64,000 nt of DNA from Paenibacillaceae bacterium GAS479. GTDB lineage: Bacteria > Bacillota > Bacilli > Paenibacillales > Paenibacillaceae. This document shows, one piece after another, positions 18,580 through 28,042 of the stretch. A program made the position numbers and the translations under genes. Each line of letters opens with the position of its first letter. Position 1 is the first letter of the stretch. The notes below the pieces were generated by a model that was given only the letters and a program-made list of their open reading frames with translations, made no database searches and was not told the origin of the DNA. The stretch lies in assembly GCA_900105225.1 (NCBI GenBank), contig LT629764.1, positions 570,098 to 634,097 on the forward strand. The letters run 5' to 3'.

Positions 18580-20364
18580 CTACTTGGAGAGTCGCTTATA
18601 CAGCTCGATCAGTTTCGGGGAAGTGGACATCTTGCGAATAATGGATACCTCTTTTTGAACAGCCGCTTTCTCTTCCTTGCTTATGAATTTATCCATAGTA
18701 AACTCCTTATCATCTGCAAGTAAACGTTGAGGCAGCAGATTTATTGCCAAGTCTACATATTTATAAAATGCCTTAAAGCGCTGCGGATATTGGGCTTTAA
18801 GCCTGTTATACTCCGTTAAATATTCACTAAGATCGTTAAAAGGATCCGGTCCTGGCAGCATAGTAAGCGCTAGTAATTTGACTGCCTTATCTTCAGGATA
18901 TTTTTCACAAAATTTCAGGTAGTTCTGTCTGGCTTGAGAAATATTGTCTGAAGGAATTGAATGGTCCTGATGGAAATTAATTACAGAATCATCGTGAATA
19001 AATATCGCTCCATTTTGGGCGGCCCGGTATCCAAGTTCCCAATCCTCCCAGCCAAATCCCAAAAAGTTCTCGTCAAATCCGCCAATCTCCTCAAAAAGCC
19101 TTCTCGTCATAGAAGCATTATTCGTAATCAAATTCATCCACGGAAAGTGAAAATTTTCAAATTTATCTCCATAGTTCATCAGAATGTTCTCATAAAAAGG
19201 AGTACTGTAGTTCCATTTTTTCAGATGGGTAGAATCAAACATCATGTCAAAAGGCAGAAGCTGTACTTCGGTTCGATCACCTTCTATAAATCGATCTATG
19301 AGTTTACCGGCAACAGGATGGTTAGAATAACATTCTTTTAACTGATCTATCTGCTGTAAGGAAAATTCCGGATCAATGATGGTAAAAATACGCTTCAACT
19401 TTAAGGCTCCCGAAATAACCTTGCGATCCCCTGACAAGTGATGCTCGACGTGGTTACCTACAAAATCAGGAGAGCATATCATTTCAGCATCTATAAATAT
19501 AAATGTGGAGCCTGCAGCAATTCGCGCACCCATATTACGAATTTTGGATCGCCCCATGTTCTTACGCGATTGTACATAAATGAATGAATAACCCGGATTT
19601 ATCAACTCATACAGAGTTGCAGTTGCATCGGATGAATTGTCGTCCAAAAAAACAACTTCCATTTGATCGAGCGGAAATTGTTGTTTATCTAAACAAAGAA
19701 GAGAGAAGTAGTTTAATGGACAGCGGTTATGGGAAGGCATGATCATGCTAACGGCGATATTTTTAACGACCTCATTTTGTACCACAATGCCTCTTTCTAC
19801 ATCGCGATAAAAATAAATCCCCTTTTCCATCCCATTCAACTTCCTACGCATATTCGCTTTCAGCTCAGCTTCCGTCCGAGTGGTGGACCATAAGCGGAAC
19901 TCGCTAACTTCTCCTTTGAAAGCTCCGTATTGGTGCCCTCCAAGGCAAAGAGACGGAAAAAGATGATCAACGACGCAATCGGCGCCTTCATCCTTTCTAT
20001 GTTGTCCGTTAATATAGAGACGAAGTTTCCGATTGTCCGAAACGATCGCCACATGCTGCCAGCTCGAGAAATCATAAGGATAAACAAGCCTTGCCGGAAT
20101 ATGATTAACGGAATGCTCGTAGACCGAAATCCCATTTGTTCCTACTGAAATGCCGCAGCCAGCGGCACCATAAGGATAAAAATTCGGCCCGACCAAATAC
20201 CTTTTCCCGATTAAACCATCGTTCCCAAGGCTTCTTTCCGCATCCAGAAGTTGCTCCTCTTCCGCTTTCACCCAAAATTCATACGTAAACGTGTTACTAA
20301 TCTGGTTTGCCTTGGGGAACATGTTCCAGGTAAATCCATCAAAATACGTCTTGTTGCCGAACAT
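18580..20364 (-). CDS. LamG-like domain fused to a family 2 glycosyltransferase
   Basis: Residues about 1-195 form a LamG/concanavalin-type sandwich (NTFTYEFWVKAEEEQL, WQHVAIVSDNRKLRLYINGQ, EVSEFRLWSTTRTEAEL). Residues about 205-470 are a GT-A glycosyltransferase: VSMIMPSHNR, FLDDNSSDATA, the FIDAE motif in place of DXD, and GFGWEDWELGYRAAQNG, which is the galactosyltransferase-type acceptor motif. A helical tail follows. There is no signal peptide or membrane anchor, so it should act in the cytoplasm. AAGGAGGC precedes the ATG. The gene has no glycan-synthesis neighbours. Substrate unknown. Confidence 0.82.
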   Translation of the reverse strand: MFGNKTYFDGFTWNMFPKANQISNTFTYEFWVKAEEEQLLDAERSLGNDGLIGKRYLVGPNFYPYGAAGCGISVGTNGISVYEHSVNHIPARLVYPYDFSSWQHVAIVSDNRKLRLYINGQHRKDEGADCVVDHLFPSLCLGGHQYGAFKGEVSEFRLWSTTRTEAELKANMRRKLNGMEKGIYFYRDVERGIVVQNEVVKNIAVSMIMPSHNRCPLNYFSLLCLDKQQFPLDQMEVVFLDDNSSDATATLYELINPGYSFIYVQSRKNMGRSKIRNMGARIAAGSTFIFIDAEMICSPDFVGNHVEHHLSGDRKVISGALKLKRIFTIIDPEFSLQQIDQLKECYSNHPVAGKLIDRFIEGDRTEVQLLPFDMMFDSTHLKKWNYSTPFYENILMNYGDKFENFHFPWMNLITNNASMTRRLFEEIGGFDENFLGFGWEDWELGYRAAQNGAIFIHDDSVINFHQDHSIPSDNISQARQNYLKFCEKYPEDKAVKLLALTMLPGPDPFNDLSEYLTEYNRLKAQYPQRFKAFYKYVDLAINLLPQRLLADDKEFTMDKFISKEEKAAVQKEVSIIRKMSTSPKLIELYKRLSK

Positions 20365-20484
20365 TATGGCGCCTCCTTACCCTTGTGACAAGGGCGAATA
20401 CGCTGCTTCTCCGAAGCTCATACAGCTACTATATCTATATGATGACTAGAATAACTTCGTATAAGAAAGCTGCCTAATTCGGCA

Positions 20485-20973
20485 TTAAAACAACTTGCGG
20501 AACGCGAGAACAAATGAAGCCAGTGACGCCAGAGTCAAAAAGGTCCGAACATGGTTCCACGCCGTCCAACTAACGACATAACGATTCCAAAGCTCGACTC
20601 CTTCGGCATTATTAGGGTTGGCTGCTGCCAATGAGTCGTTCAATGGAATATTGAACACAGCTGTTACCAGAACACAACCGATCAAATAAAGCAGGCTGCC
20701 CGTAAGCAGATAACCCATTCCTGCTCCTCCCCACTTGATGAAGGAGTAAATTGCCAGAATGACGCAAGCCAATGCCGTCCCGGAAAATATGAAGCCAAAC
20801 AATGGAGTCAGTATAGAAATATTAATCGATTGCATCGTGGCGATTCCTTGCGCTGAAGGCAGCTTGGCGAGAACACTCATCATGAACGCCGAGAAGGTAA
20901 AGAAAAGTCCGGCCATCAAACCGGCGCCTAACGAAGAAAATAACGTTAAAAATTGAACAATTCGATCCATCAT
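20485..20973 (-). CDS. DUF1772 (anthrone oxygenase-like) membrane protein
   Basis: The 162-residue protein has four hydrophobic segments (about 13-35, 52-75, 82-104 and 140-160) and the DUF1772 pattern AGLMAGLFFTFSAFMMSVL near the start and ELWNRYVVSWTAWNHVRTFL near the end, where His and Arg are conserved. The family is linked to anthrone oxygenases of polyketide pathways, but most bacterial members have no known reaction. GAGGAGG precedes two ATG codons. A palindrome about 80 bp upstream matches a site in front of the adjacent marR-type gene, so the MarR protein probably represses it. Confidence 0.85.
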   Translation of the reverse strand: MMDRIVQFLTLFSSLGAGLMAGLFFTFSAFMMSVLAKLPSAQGIATMQSINISILTPLFGFIFSGTALACVILAIYSFIKWGGAGMGYLLTGSLLYLIGCVLVTAVFNIPLNDSLAAANPNNAEGVELWNRYVVSWTAWNHVRTFLTLASLASFVLAFRKLF

Positions 20974-21052
20974 AATGGAACCTCCTCAATTTTTTGTAGC
21001 GGCGGCATCCCGAGCGTTAAAGTGAAAGTCACTTATCTCGAGGTCAGTTAGT

Positions 21053-21068
21053 TTGTTTGCACAAGCAA
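21053..21068. promoter_or_regulatory. MarR-type operator upstream of the DUF1772 gene
   Basis: TTGTTTGCACAAGCAA is an imperfect 16-bp palindrome (12 of 16 positions symmetric). The reverse complement of the site at 21547-21562 matches it at 14 of 16 bases. Confidence 0.6.
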
Positions 21069-21093
21069 ATAATTTTCCAGTTATAAGAATGAA

Positions 21094-21522
21094 TCATTCT
21101 ATATGTTCAAGCCGGTCACTTACCTCACAAAGATGAATCGATAATTCATCGCCTTCCTTGTCACCCAATACGGTGGCATATCGTTTACGAAGATTCATCC
21201 AGCATGCGTTGATCCTCTCCTCCAACGCCTTGCCTCTTTCCGTAGCGGAAATAAGCGATAATCGCCCCTCGACACGGCTCGTGATCAGCCCTTTGAGGAT
21301 AAGCTTTTCAATCAGCCTTGTTACCGTTGAAGGTTGAAGATGGAGAATTTCTCCTAGCTCCTTTTGCGAAATCCCTTCCTTTTCGAAGACAGACATCATT
21401 AAAAAAGCCGATGTCGGCGACAAACCGCTTGCAGCAAACTCATCTTCAGCCATTCGGGTAATAATTCTACCTAGTCTATTTACCGAAAAATACAAACATT
21501 CCTTCAAATAAGTATCCAGCAT
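21094..21522 (-). CDS. MarR-family transcriptional regulator
   Basis: The 142-residue winged-helix protein has the helical N-terminus, the recognition region ISQKELGEILHLQPSTVTRLIEKLILKGLI and the wing SRVEGRLSLISATERGKAL, followed by a dimerisation helix. AAAGGATG precedes the ATG. It is upstream of and in the same direction as the DUF1772 gene. One copy of a 16-bp palindrome lies 25 bp before its own start and another in front of DUF1772, which fits autorepression plus control of that gene. Confidence 0.92.
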   Translation of the reverse strand: MLDTYLKECLYFSVNRLGRIITRMAEDEFAASGLSPTSAFLMMSVFEKEGISQKELGEILHLQPSTVTRLIEKLILKGLITSRVEGRLSLISATERGKALEERINACWMNLRKRYATVLGDKEGDELSIHLCEVSDRLEHIE

Positions 21523-21546
21523 AATACCTGCATCCTTTTACATAAA

Positions 21547-21562
21547 TTGCTTGCGCATACAA
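21547..21562. promoter_or_regulatory. MarR-type operator upstream of the marR-type gene
   Basis: TTGCTTGCGCATACAA lies 25 bp before the start codon; its reverse complement matches the site at 21053-21068 at 14 of 16 positions. A role in autorepression is inferred. Confidence 0.6.
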
Positions 21563-21601
21563 ATATATTACACCTAGAAAAAAATGTAAAGCCCATTTTG
21601 G

Positions 21602-21634
21602 CAAAAAAAGAACCCGTCTTTGACAGGCTCAATC
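21602..21634 (-). terminator. Terminator of the NUDIX gene
   Basis: On the minus strand GCCTGTC, loop AAA, GACGGGT form a short stem with one G-T pair, followed by a run of seven T, just after the NUDIX stop codon. Confidence 0.6.
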
Positions 21635-21646
21635 ATTTGAATATTC

Positions 21647-22237
21647 TCAACTAAAAAAATTCCGTTCTTCTGCGTCCTTCACTACGCGAAATAGCCCGAT
21701 TCCATTCAAAGGAACGATTGGATTATCGTCTAATCGAAGCCCCTCCGAATGGCTGCTCAAAGCAACGTCAGCGAGCCAGCGAGTGAAAGAAGCTACGTTC
21801 ATCGATTCCATCTCCTCCCTGCTGAAGAAGCCTGCCGCATCCACTTCCAGTCCGTCTGGAACCGGCTCGCCTGCCACATACTCCATGGAGTATGCGACAT
21901 ATAAGTTATGGATTAAACGTGGCTCGTCTCGCAGTGCTGCGACGCCGGTGACAACAGCTTCAATACCCGTTTCCTCGATAACTTCACGGCGTACTGTTTC
22001 ATGCAACTGCTCAAGCTGTTCCGCGTATCCTCCTGGATTCGTCCAAAAACCCCGCCCAGGCTCCTGTGCTCGGCGCACAAGCAGCAGCTTGCCCTCTCTC
22101 TCGACCAGAGCGCCAACGCCAATGCTATAATTGCCCCAGTGCACAAAGCTGCAGGAGGTGCAGGCTTTTCTCTCTGTGCCGTCAATATCCCGCGTTTCCA
22201 TCGGCTTGCCGCAAGCGGAACAAAAGTTGACTTCCAT
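21647..22237 (-). CDS. NUDIX hydrolase with N-terminal zinc ribbon
   Basis: Residues 1-35 form a zinc ribbon with Cys6, Cys9, Cys26 and Cys29. The NUDIX domain follows, with a complete box: GGYAEQLEQLHETV then RREVIEETGIE fits GX5EX7REUXEEXGU exactly. At 196 residues it is close to the ADP-ribose/NADH pyrophosphatase-like members with a zinc ribbon (NudC relatives), but the NudC specificity motif SQPWPFPxS is missing, so the nucleotide substrate is open. GAGGGGAG precedes the ATG. It stands as a single gene with its own terminator. Confidence 0.9.
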   Translation of the reverse strand: MEVNFCSACGKPMETRDIDGTERKACTSCSFVHWGNYSIGVGALVEREGKLLLVRRAQEPGRGFWTNPGGYAEQLEQLHETVRREVIEETGIEAVVTGVAALRDEPRLIHNLYVAYSMEYVAGEPVPDGLEVDAAGFFSREEMESMNVASFTRWLADVALSSHSEGLRLDDNPIVPLNGIGLFRVVKDAEERNFFS

Positions 22238-22382
22238 CTCTAGTTTCTCCCCTCAATCACTTTGATTCAATCCCATACATTTATCATCCTATACGATACA
22301 GCAGGTGTAAATAACGAATGCTTCAAAGGGGCTAAGCGCTTTTTTTCTACTGAAAAGATGGTATGATGAATAACATGTTCAA

Positions 22383-23306
22383 ATGAGTACTAATGTACCT
22401 GCACTTACAGAATCGAGGCCTGAATACATGAAGAAATTCAAAAAATTCTATATAGAAGTTACGAGTGTGTGCAACTTGGCTTGCACATTCTGCCCGCCAA
22501 CCAAGCGGGAAGCCAGCTTTATCAAAGTTGATGATTTCACAAAAAGACTGGATGAAGTAAGACCGCATACCGATTATATTTACTTGCATGTCAAAGGTGA
22601 ACCGCTGCTGCATCCCAAAATCGATCAACTGCTCGATCTGAGCCATGAGCGTGGTTTTAAAGTCAATATCACGACAAACGGTACGCTGATTACAAAAAAT
22701 AAAGCCAAGCTGCTGAATAAACCTGCGCTTCGCCAGATGAATTTCTCGTTGCATAGCTTTGATGGCCATATCGGCTCCACCAACAAAGAAGCTTATGTGA
22801 CCACGATTATTTCGTTCATTAAGGAAGCTTTGGAAACGACGAATATACTATTTTCTTTGAGATTATGGAATCTGCATACCGATAATGCCACAAACCAAGA
22901 AAGAAATCGAAATCGCCAGGTGCTTGAAATTTTAGAGCGTGAATTCAATCTCGATTACCAGATCGAAGAGAAATTCGAGCGCGGAAGCGGCCTCAAAATT
23001 GCCGAGCGTGTGTACTTGAATCAGGACCATGAATTTGAATGGCCGGATCTGAATGCCGAAGAGGATGACGGCAAAGGCTTCTGCCATGGGCTGCGTAATC
23101 AGGCCGCGATTCTCGCCAACGGCACTGTTGTGCCCTGCTGCCTGGATGGCGAAGGCATCATCAACTTGGGCAACATTAATCAGAAACCTTTTGCCGAAAT
23201 TATTGAAGGTGAACGTGCGAATAAGTTGTATGACGGATTCTCACGCAGAGAAGCCGTTGAAGAATTATGCCGTAAATGTGGGTACCGCAAACGGTTTGGC
23301 ACTTAG
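22383..23306 (+). CDS. Radical SAM/SPASM-domain protein
   Basis: The cluster motif SVCNLACTFC places Cys30, Cys34 and Cys37 in the CX3CX2C pattern that binds the SAM-cleaving 4Fe-4S cluster; KGEPLLHP and NITTNGTL are the usual GGE-like and strand-4 motifs. The C-terminal part (GFCHGL, VVPCCLDGEG, ELCRKCGY) is a SPASM-type region for an auxiliary cluster. Such proteins often modify peptides, but no precursor-like peptide gene is visible nearby. The start is unsure: ATG 22383 has no good ribosome site and lies just after a TATGAT, so ATG 22428 (GAGG upstream) is a real alternative. Confidence 0.85.
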   Translation: MSTNVPALTESRPEYMKKFKKFYIEVTSVCNLACTFCPPTKREASFIKVDDFTKRLDEVRPHTDYIYLHVKGEPLLHPKIDQLLDLSHERGFKVNITTNGTLITKNKAKLLNKPALRQMNFSLHSFDGHIGSTNKEAYVTTIISFIKEALETTNILFSLRLWNLHTDNATNQERNRNRQVLEILEREFNLDYQIEEKFERGSGLKIAERVYLNQDHEFEWPDLNAEEDDGKGFCHGLRNQAAILANGTVVPCCLDGEGIINLGNINQKPFAEIIEGERANKLYDGFSRREAVEELCRKCGYRKRFGT

Positions 23307-23314
23307 AACGCTCA

Positions 23315-23364
23315 CTGAAATAGCAAAGAGGATCGTCTCTCAACGATCCTCTTTGTCGTTTCAG
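23315..23364. terminator. Hairpin between convergent radical SAM and DUF1801 genes
   Basis: A perfect 13-bp stem (23324-23336 with 23343-23355) is extended by CTGAAA/TTTCAG at 23315-23320 and 23359-23364. It lies between the two stop codons and can serve both genes. Confidence 0.85.
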
Positions 23365-23369
23365 CGATT

Positions 23370-23792
23370 TTAACGTTCCGGATAAGTTTCCCTAAGGAAT
23401 TTCACGGATTGGCGGATGATCGCTTTAAGTACATCCGTATGAATGTCGTCCAGCTTGTTGATATAAACACAGGACTTTCCTGACGTATGCTTGCCGAATT
23501 CCAGCAGCAACTGTTCACGTTCCGTGTCACCTGTCGCAAAGTACAGGCTGATCTTCGCTTTTCGCGGCGAGAATCCAACGAGCGGCGCGTCCCCCTCATG
23601 GCCTGTAGCATACTTATAGTGATAGGCGCCGAATCCAATAATAGTTGGCCCCCACATTTTAGCGGGATAACCGGTCGTTTCCTCGAAAAGTTCCAGCAGC
23701 TTGTATGCGTCTTCGCGTTTTTTCAGGCTATCCACCTGTTCAATAAACTCAATGACACTGGCGTCATTTTCTTTTGTTTTTGGCTCGTACAC
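23370..23792 (-). CDS. DUF1801 (YdhG-like) protein
   Basis: This 140-residue soluble protein has the DUF1801 pattern: VIEFIEQVDSLKKREDAYKL, AKMWGPTIIGFGAYHYKYA and GFSPRKAKISLYFATG, as in Bacillus YdhG-like proteins with an iron-chaperone-like fold. No reaction is known. The likely start is GTG with AGAGGTGGAG upstream. It is convergent with the radical SAM gene and shares its terminator. Confidence 0.88.
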   Translation of the reverse strand: MYEPKTKENDASVIEFIEQVDSLKKREDAYKLLELFEETTGYPAKMWGPTIIGFGAYHYKYATGHEGDAPLVGFSPRKAKISLYFATGDTEREQLLLEFGKHTSGKSCVYINKLDDIHTDVLKAIIRQSVKFLRETYPER

Positions 23793-23869
23793 ACTACTCC
23801 ACCTCTTCCACCGACAGGCCCAATCAAATGCTGGGAGCGATATTCTTCCCCCATCCTATCATGTCATCA

Positions 23870-25765
23870 TCATTGTGGACTAGCGGATATGATACGACGA
23901 TACTGATTGGACCATCCCAGGACAGAGCCATGCGGTCTTTGCGGTCCGTCAAAATATAATCGTTCCGCTTCCAATTCCTCAATGGTCCCCGTCTCTCCAT
24001 CCAGATACTCTTGCAGACGCTGCGTCGCCGAGTCGATTCTCGCCAGCAATCCGCCATATCTTAAATCGATCACTTCCCAGCCAAACGGTTTATAGGTGCT
24101 GAACCATTGTTTACGATGAGCATTTCTTAGCTCCTTCACCTTAACCTCTAATACAGGAAGCACGTCCTGAACTATTTGCTGTAAGCTAACACGATCATCC
24201 TTGTCATAGCTTTCTTTGATCCGGTTGCCAATGTCCGCCTTGATCGACAGCACTTCCGCAAGTTTATGAGGCATATCGAAAATAAACGCCCACGACTCGT
24301 TTTGATCCCGATACTCCCCATACTTACTGGCAAGCGTCTCGTAGTATGGCCCAAGATTCATTCCATTTACTTGGCGATCGAACAAACCGATCAAAATATC
24401 CTGCCACAGTAAAAACTTCGATGGGTTTGGAGGCAAGTGATGAAATTCCTCTGGATTAACCGGTGTAACGTCCATTGCGGTCAAATCCATAAACGCATCG
24501 GCGTCGGCCTTTGTGCAAAAAGCAAACCGCTTATAAAGCTTTTCCATATCCAGCTCTCGGGAATAACCGTGTTCAGCATACAATTGCAAGCCGAGTAGTG
24601 CCGAGAATACATTTGTTTCCGTCCCGTTATCACCCCATAATGTAGCGAAAACTTCCTTGATGCCTTGTCGTTTGCAAGCGGTCAATCCTGAATTCGTCGT
24701 ATTAAAGCTGATTTTATAGTTGACCATCGTACCGCTCCAGGTCCAGATGCCACCTGCAAAAATAACATCGCAACCAAATTCCTTATGTTTGCTTATGAAT
24801 GTCTCGTACTCTTCCGTATGCTGATGGTAGTAGTCCCAATATACAAGCTGCGCATCCTTCGGCATATCCTTAATCATATCTTCCGTTATGACGGCCTCCG
24901 TATCATAATAACCGCCAAATTGAGAAGCAAGCCGGAAATACATATCGCTCCACAGCATAGGCTTAAGCCCTTTGCTCGAGACAATTTCCTTAACCCGGAT
25001 AAGATGTTCGTTCATAATATCATGTCTTTTGCGGTAGCCGTTGACCGACAAATAATTGCCCAGCCCCAGACTCATCGCTTCATCCATGCCAATGTGGATC
25101 CGCTTGCTGCGGAAAGGCGCTGAAATCGCATCTACCATTTCTTCAATAAATGTGTAGGTTTCCTCGTTGCCCACGAGTAGAATATCGGCCGAGTCCTTCA
25201 TAGGCTCGGCAAAGCTCCATTTAAGTGCTTCCGAAAGATGAGCAAGAGTTTGCATGCACGGAATCATCTCGATTCCAAACAATACTGCATAATCATCACA
25301 TTCCTTCAGCTCATCATGCGTATAGCGACCTCTCATATAACCAAAATAGGGCCTTGATTTCACCTCGAACGTATCTTCGGTATAAAGCATCATAACGTTC
25401 AAACCCATTACAGCCATGATCCGCAGCATTCGTTTGATTCCGTCCACTTTTATAACGCCATTTCGGGAGGCATCAATCATAATACCGTTCATCGTAAACT
25501 GCGGCTCTTCCCGGAGCTGGAACGAGTCCCCTTCCGCTAGCGCTTCCATAAACAGCCCTAATGCGCGGAAAAAGTGGATGTTTTCCTGGAATCGGATAAG
25601 GCCGCTTCCTTCCTTCAACGAAGCTTCCAGTTGCCCGGATGTTTTTTCAACCTGTATCGGCAAGCCTCCCTCTGCCCACTGGAAGCCCAGTTCCTCCGCC
25701 AAAATGCCTATCCCTTGCTCCAGTCCATGAATATCGCCATGAAAAGCTACCTTCAAAGCTCCCAT
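23870..25765 (-). CDS. GH20-type beta-N-acetylhexosaminidase, cytoplasmic
   Basis: The 631-residue protein has a short GH20b-like N-terminal domain (about 1-90) and a GH20 barrel. NGIMIDASRNGVIKVDGIKRMLRIMAVMG is the family entry strand and IHIGMDEAMSLG contains the adjacent Asp228-Glu229 that perform substrate-assisted catalysis. A 200-residue helical C-terminus resembles that of intracellular GH20 enzymes. No signal peptide is present, so it should split imported N-acetylhexosaminides. GAGGAGGT precedes the ATG. It is the last gene of the LplB-LplC-binding protein-regulator cluster, which fixes its role as the intracellular step. Confidence 0.85.
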   Translation of the reverse strand: MGALKVAFHGDIHGLEQGIGILAEELGFQWAEGGLPIQVEKTSGQLEASLKEGSGLIRFQENIHFFRALGLFMEALAEGDSFQLREEPQFTMNGIMIDASRNGVIKVDGIKRMLRIMAVMGLNVMMLYTEDTFEVKSRPYFGYMRGRYTHDELKECDDYAVLFGIEMIPCMQTLAHLSEALKWSFAEPMKDSADILLVGNEETYTFIEEMVDAISAPFRSKRIHIGMDEAMSLGLGNYLSVNGYRKRHDIMNEHLIRVKEIVSSKGLKPMLWSDMYFRLASQFGGYYDTEAVITEDMIKDMPKDAQLVYWDYYHQHTEEYETFISKHKEFGCDVIFAGGIWTWSGTMVNYKISFNTTNSGLTACKRQGIKEVFATLWGDNGTETNVFSALLGLQLYAEHGYSRELDMEKLYKRFAFCTKADADAFMDLTAMDVTPVNPEEFHHLPPNPSKFLLWQDILIGLFDRQVNGMNLGPYYETLASKYGEYRDQNESWAFIFDMPHKLAEVLSIKADIGNRIKESYDKDDRVSLQQIVQDVLPVLEVKVKELRNAHRKQWFSTYKPFGWEVIDLRYGGLLARIDSATQRLQEYLDGETGTIEELEAERLYFDGPQRPHGSVLGWSNQYRRIISASPQ

Positions 25766-25801
25766 TTTATTACCTCCTCTTGTGGTACATCCAAAACGAA
25801 T

Positions 25802-28009
25802 TTAAGCGAGCACCTGAACGTATTCATCCGGCTTTATACCTTCGTATCGAACAAAGGCGCGTTTAAAGGAGTACACGTTTTCGTAACCTATTCGTTGTGC
25901 AACGATTTCAATACCTGTTTTTTCACGAAGCAACTCTTTAGCCATCTCCATTCGGAGACGACACACATAGTCATAGAAGTTGATACCGGTTACCTCTTTA
26001 AACATTCTAGAGACGCTAGGTACAGACATCTCGAGCATTTCCGCGAGTTTTTTTAGCGACATATCCGCACTTGTATAATGCTGATTCACATAGAGTAACA
26101 GCTTGCTCCCAGCTTCCATCTCCGACGATGAGTTGGAGTATCGAATCCTTTCGCAGATCAGCGTCCCTACTTCAAATACGTAACTCCACATCGAGTCAAT
26201 GTTTTCCAAGCTTGCTTTGATCTCAAACTGCCTGGCGTAAATACCCGCATCAATATTCAGCTCGTACAGCACGCGCAGCATCGTCTCCATCAGCCGTGAA
26301 ACCAACTGAACTCTGCCAGCAGCAGGTAACTGGCGTTTTTCGTTCTCTGTGTGGATTTCGTCCAAAATACGCGTTAGCGTTTCGAGATTCCCGATTTTTA
26401 AATTGTTAATCAGTTGAATCTCCCAGTCGGTTGGATAATAATAATGGTTATTTATATACGTTTCTTGCACTGCGTCAGTCCGGAAGCCTCTACGCGAAAA
26501 GAGCTTAACTTGCAAATTTTCATTAGCGGCATAATACGACTTGCTGATGCCGAGCAGCCCTTTTTCAACCGTTCCAGGCAGCATCTCGGGCAGCATATTA
26601 CAGGCTCGCTGGATGCTTTCGGCCATTTCGGACGAGATCTGTTTCATTCTCTTTTCTCCGAGAAGCTCTGGAGACGATACGATAATCGCCTTATCCGCAT
26701 TCGTCACCTCAAACAGCTCGTAATGAAGCTGATGCCGATCCATAATCCTTTCAGCAACCATAATCGTGACAATCTCTACTTTTCGAAACAGCTCCAAATC
26801 GGAGGGATCATTCATCGCATGAAAGCTGACCAACATCGTACAGTAATACTTCTCTTCCGTATAATTAAGTCCAAACTTCTGCAACCCGTTCCTATGCTGG
26901 TCCTCTGTAAAATAGCCTTTCAAAAGGCGAAGCAACAAATTCGACTTCGCGGCGCTCTCATAATCCTTTATTGCCTGCTGCAGCGAATGGTTTTCGTCAA
27001 TCAGACGATCGAAGGACTTCTCAATTAACTTGTACTCAGAGCCGAGATCGTCTTTGCGAACGACACCGGAAAGCTTATTTAACAATACTTGCAGGGGCCG
27101 ATAACTAATGATGGATAATAGGAAAGCTGAAGCAGTACCGATAACAACCGAAATTAAAATAGCTAGAAGTGAACTGAACAAATTTTGAATACCAATTACA
27201 TTTTTGTCAGGGTAGGTTAACGTATACTGCCAATCGCTGACTTGGGATGGCATCCGTACTTCGTACGTCGATCCTTGATTACCGCCGGCTTTAATGTAAT
27301 CATGCTGATAAACGAGGGTATCATTAGCCTTAATTAAAATCTTACTCGACTCGCCGCCGCCAAAACGCTCCATGTAATCGGTCAAATAAACGATATCAAC
27401 AAATAGAATCAATGAGGCACGCGGGTTATTCACAACTTCCAGACTTTGCAAAACCGGAATAACCCGCCTTTTTTCTTCTCCAAGCTTAATTGTAGTCGGC
27501 TGTAAAATGTTAAAATATTCATAATTCGGAAAGGACTCATTAAGTCGCTTCCGTGTAGCTTCATCAAATGAGGCTACGGATGTGAAAAATTCATCTTCTG
27601 CAAACTTGCCCCATGAGGAAATAACGAGCTCTTTTTGTGGAAAAACGAGCGCTCCAAAGGGAAGAATACCTAGACTATTGATCGCATTCGTTAAGTCCTT
27701 GCGGATCTCGATCAGCTTAACTATATCGAATTCCTGATCATATACATCTGTATTCTGCATCAGCTTTTGAACCCATGATTGCTCGCTCAGCATGTTGCTC
27801 AAGCTTTTCAATTGAGTTAATTTACTGTCTACAACATCCGCGATTCGCTTAGAGTCGGCAACATATTTTTCAGTTGTTTTGCGTTGCTCTTCCAGTATAT
27901 TTCTATGCATATTCAAAGCACTGAACACGATAATGGGAATGATTAATATGGCCGTATAAGACATAAATGTTCTACGAAATGTACTGCTGGCGAAGTGTTT
28001 GCTGTGCAA
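25802..28009 (-). CDS. Membrane-bound AraC-family regulator with extracellular sensor
   Basis: The 735-residue protein has one membrane segment near the N-terminus (about 16-35), an extracellular region, a second segment (about 283-305), then a cytoplasmic linker and an AraC helix-turn-helix pair at the end (LAEMLEMSVPSVSRMFKEVT and IGYENVYSFKRAFVRYEGIK). It looks like a YesM-type sensor joined directly to a YesN-type output without kinase or receiver domains, a common one-component design in Paenibacillus. The start is TTG with AAGGAGGGG upstream. It lies between the binding-protein and GH20 genes and probably controls this cluster. Confidence 0.9.
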   Translation of the reverse strand: MHSKHFASSTFRRTFMSYTAILIIPIIVFSALNMHRNILEEQRKTTEKYVADSKRIADVVDSKLTQLKSLSNMLSEQSWVQKLMQNTDVYDQEFDIVKLIEIRKDLTNAINSLGILPFGALVFPQKELVISSWGKFAEDEFFTSVASFDEATRKRLNESFPNYEYFNILQPTTIKLGEEKRRVIPVLQSLEVVNNPRASLILFVDIVYLTDYMERFGGGESSKILIKANDTLVYQHDYIKAGGNQGSTYEVRMPSQVSDWQYTLTYPDKNVIGIQNLFSSLLAILISVVIGTASAFLLSIISYRPLQVLLNKLSGVVRKDDLGSEYKLIEKSFDRLIDENHSLQQAIKDYESAAKSNLLLRLLKGYFTEDQHRNGLQKFGLNYTEEKYYCTMLVSFHAMNDPSDLELFRKVEIVTIMVAERIMDRHQLHYELFEVTNADKAIIVSSPELLGEKRMKQISSEMAESIQRACNMLPEMLPGTVEKGLLGISKSYYAANENLQVKLFSRRGFRTDAVQETYINNHYYYPTDWEIQLINNLKIGNLETLTRILDEIHTENEKRQLPAAGRVQLVSRLMETMLRVLYELNIDAGIYARQFEIKASLENIDSMWSYVFEVGTLICERIRYSNSSSEMEAGSKLLLYVNQHYTSADMSLKKLAEMLEMSVPSVSRMFKEVTGINFYDYVCRLRMEMAKELLREKTGIEIVAQRIGYENVYSFKRAFVRYEGIKPDEYVQVLA

Positions 28010-28042
28010 TGACCGCCCCTCCTTCGCTCTATCTGTATCTAG

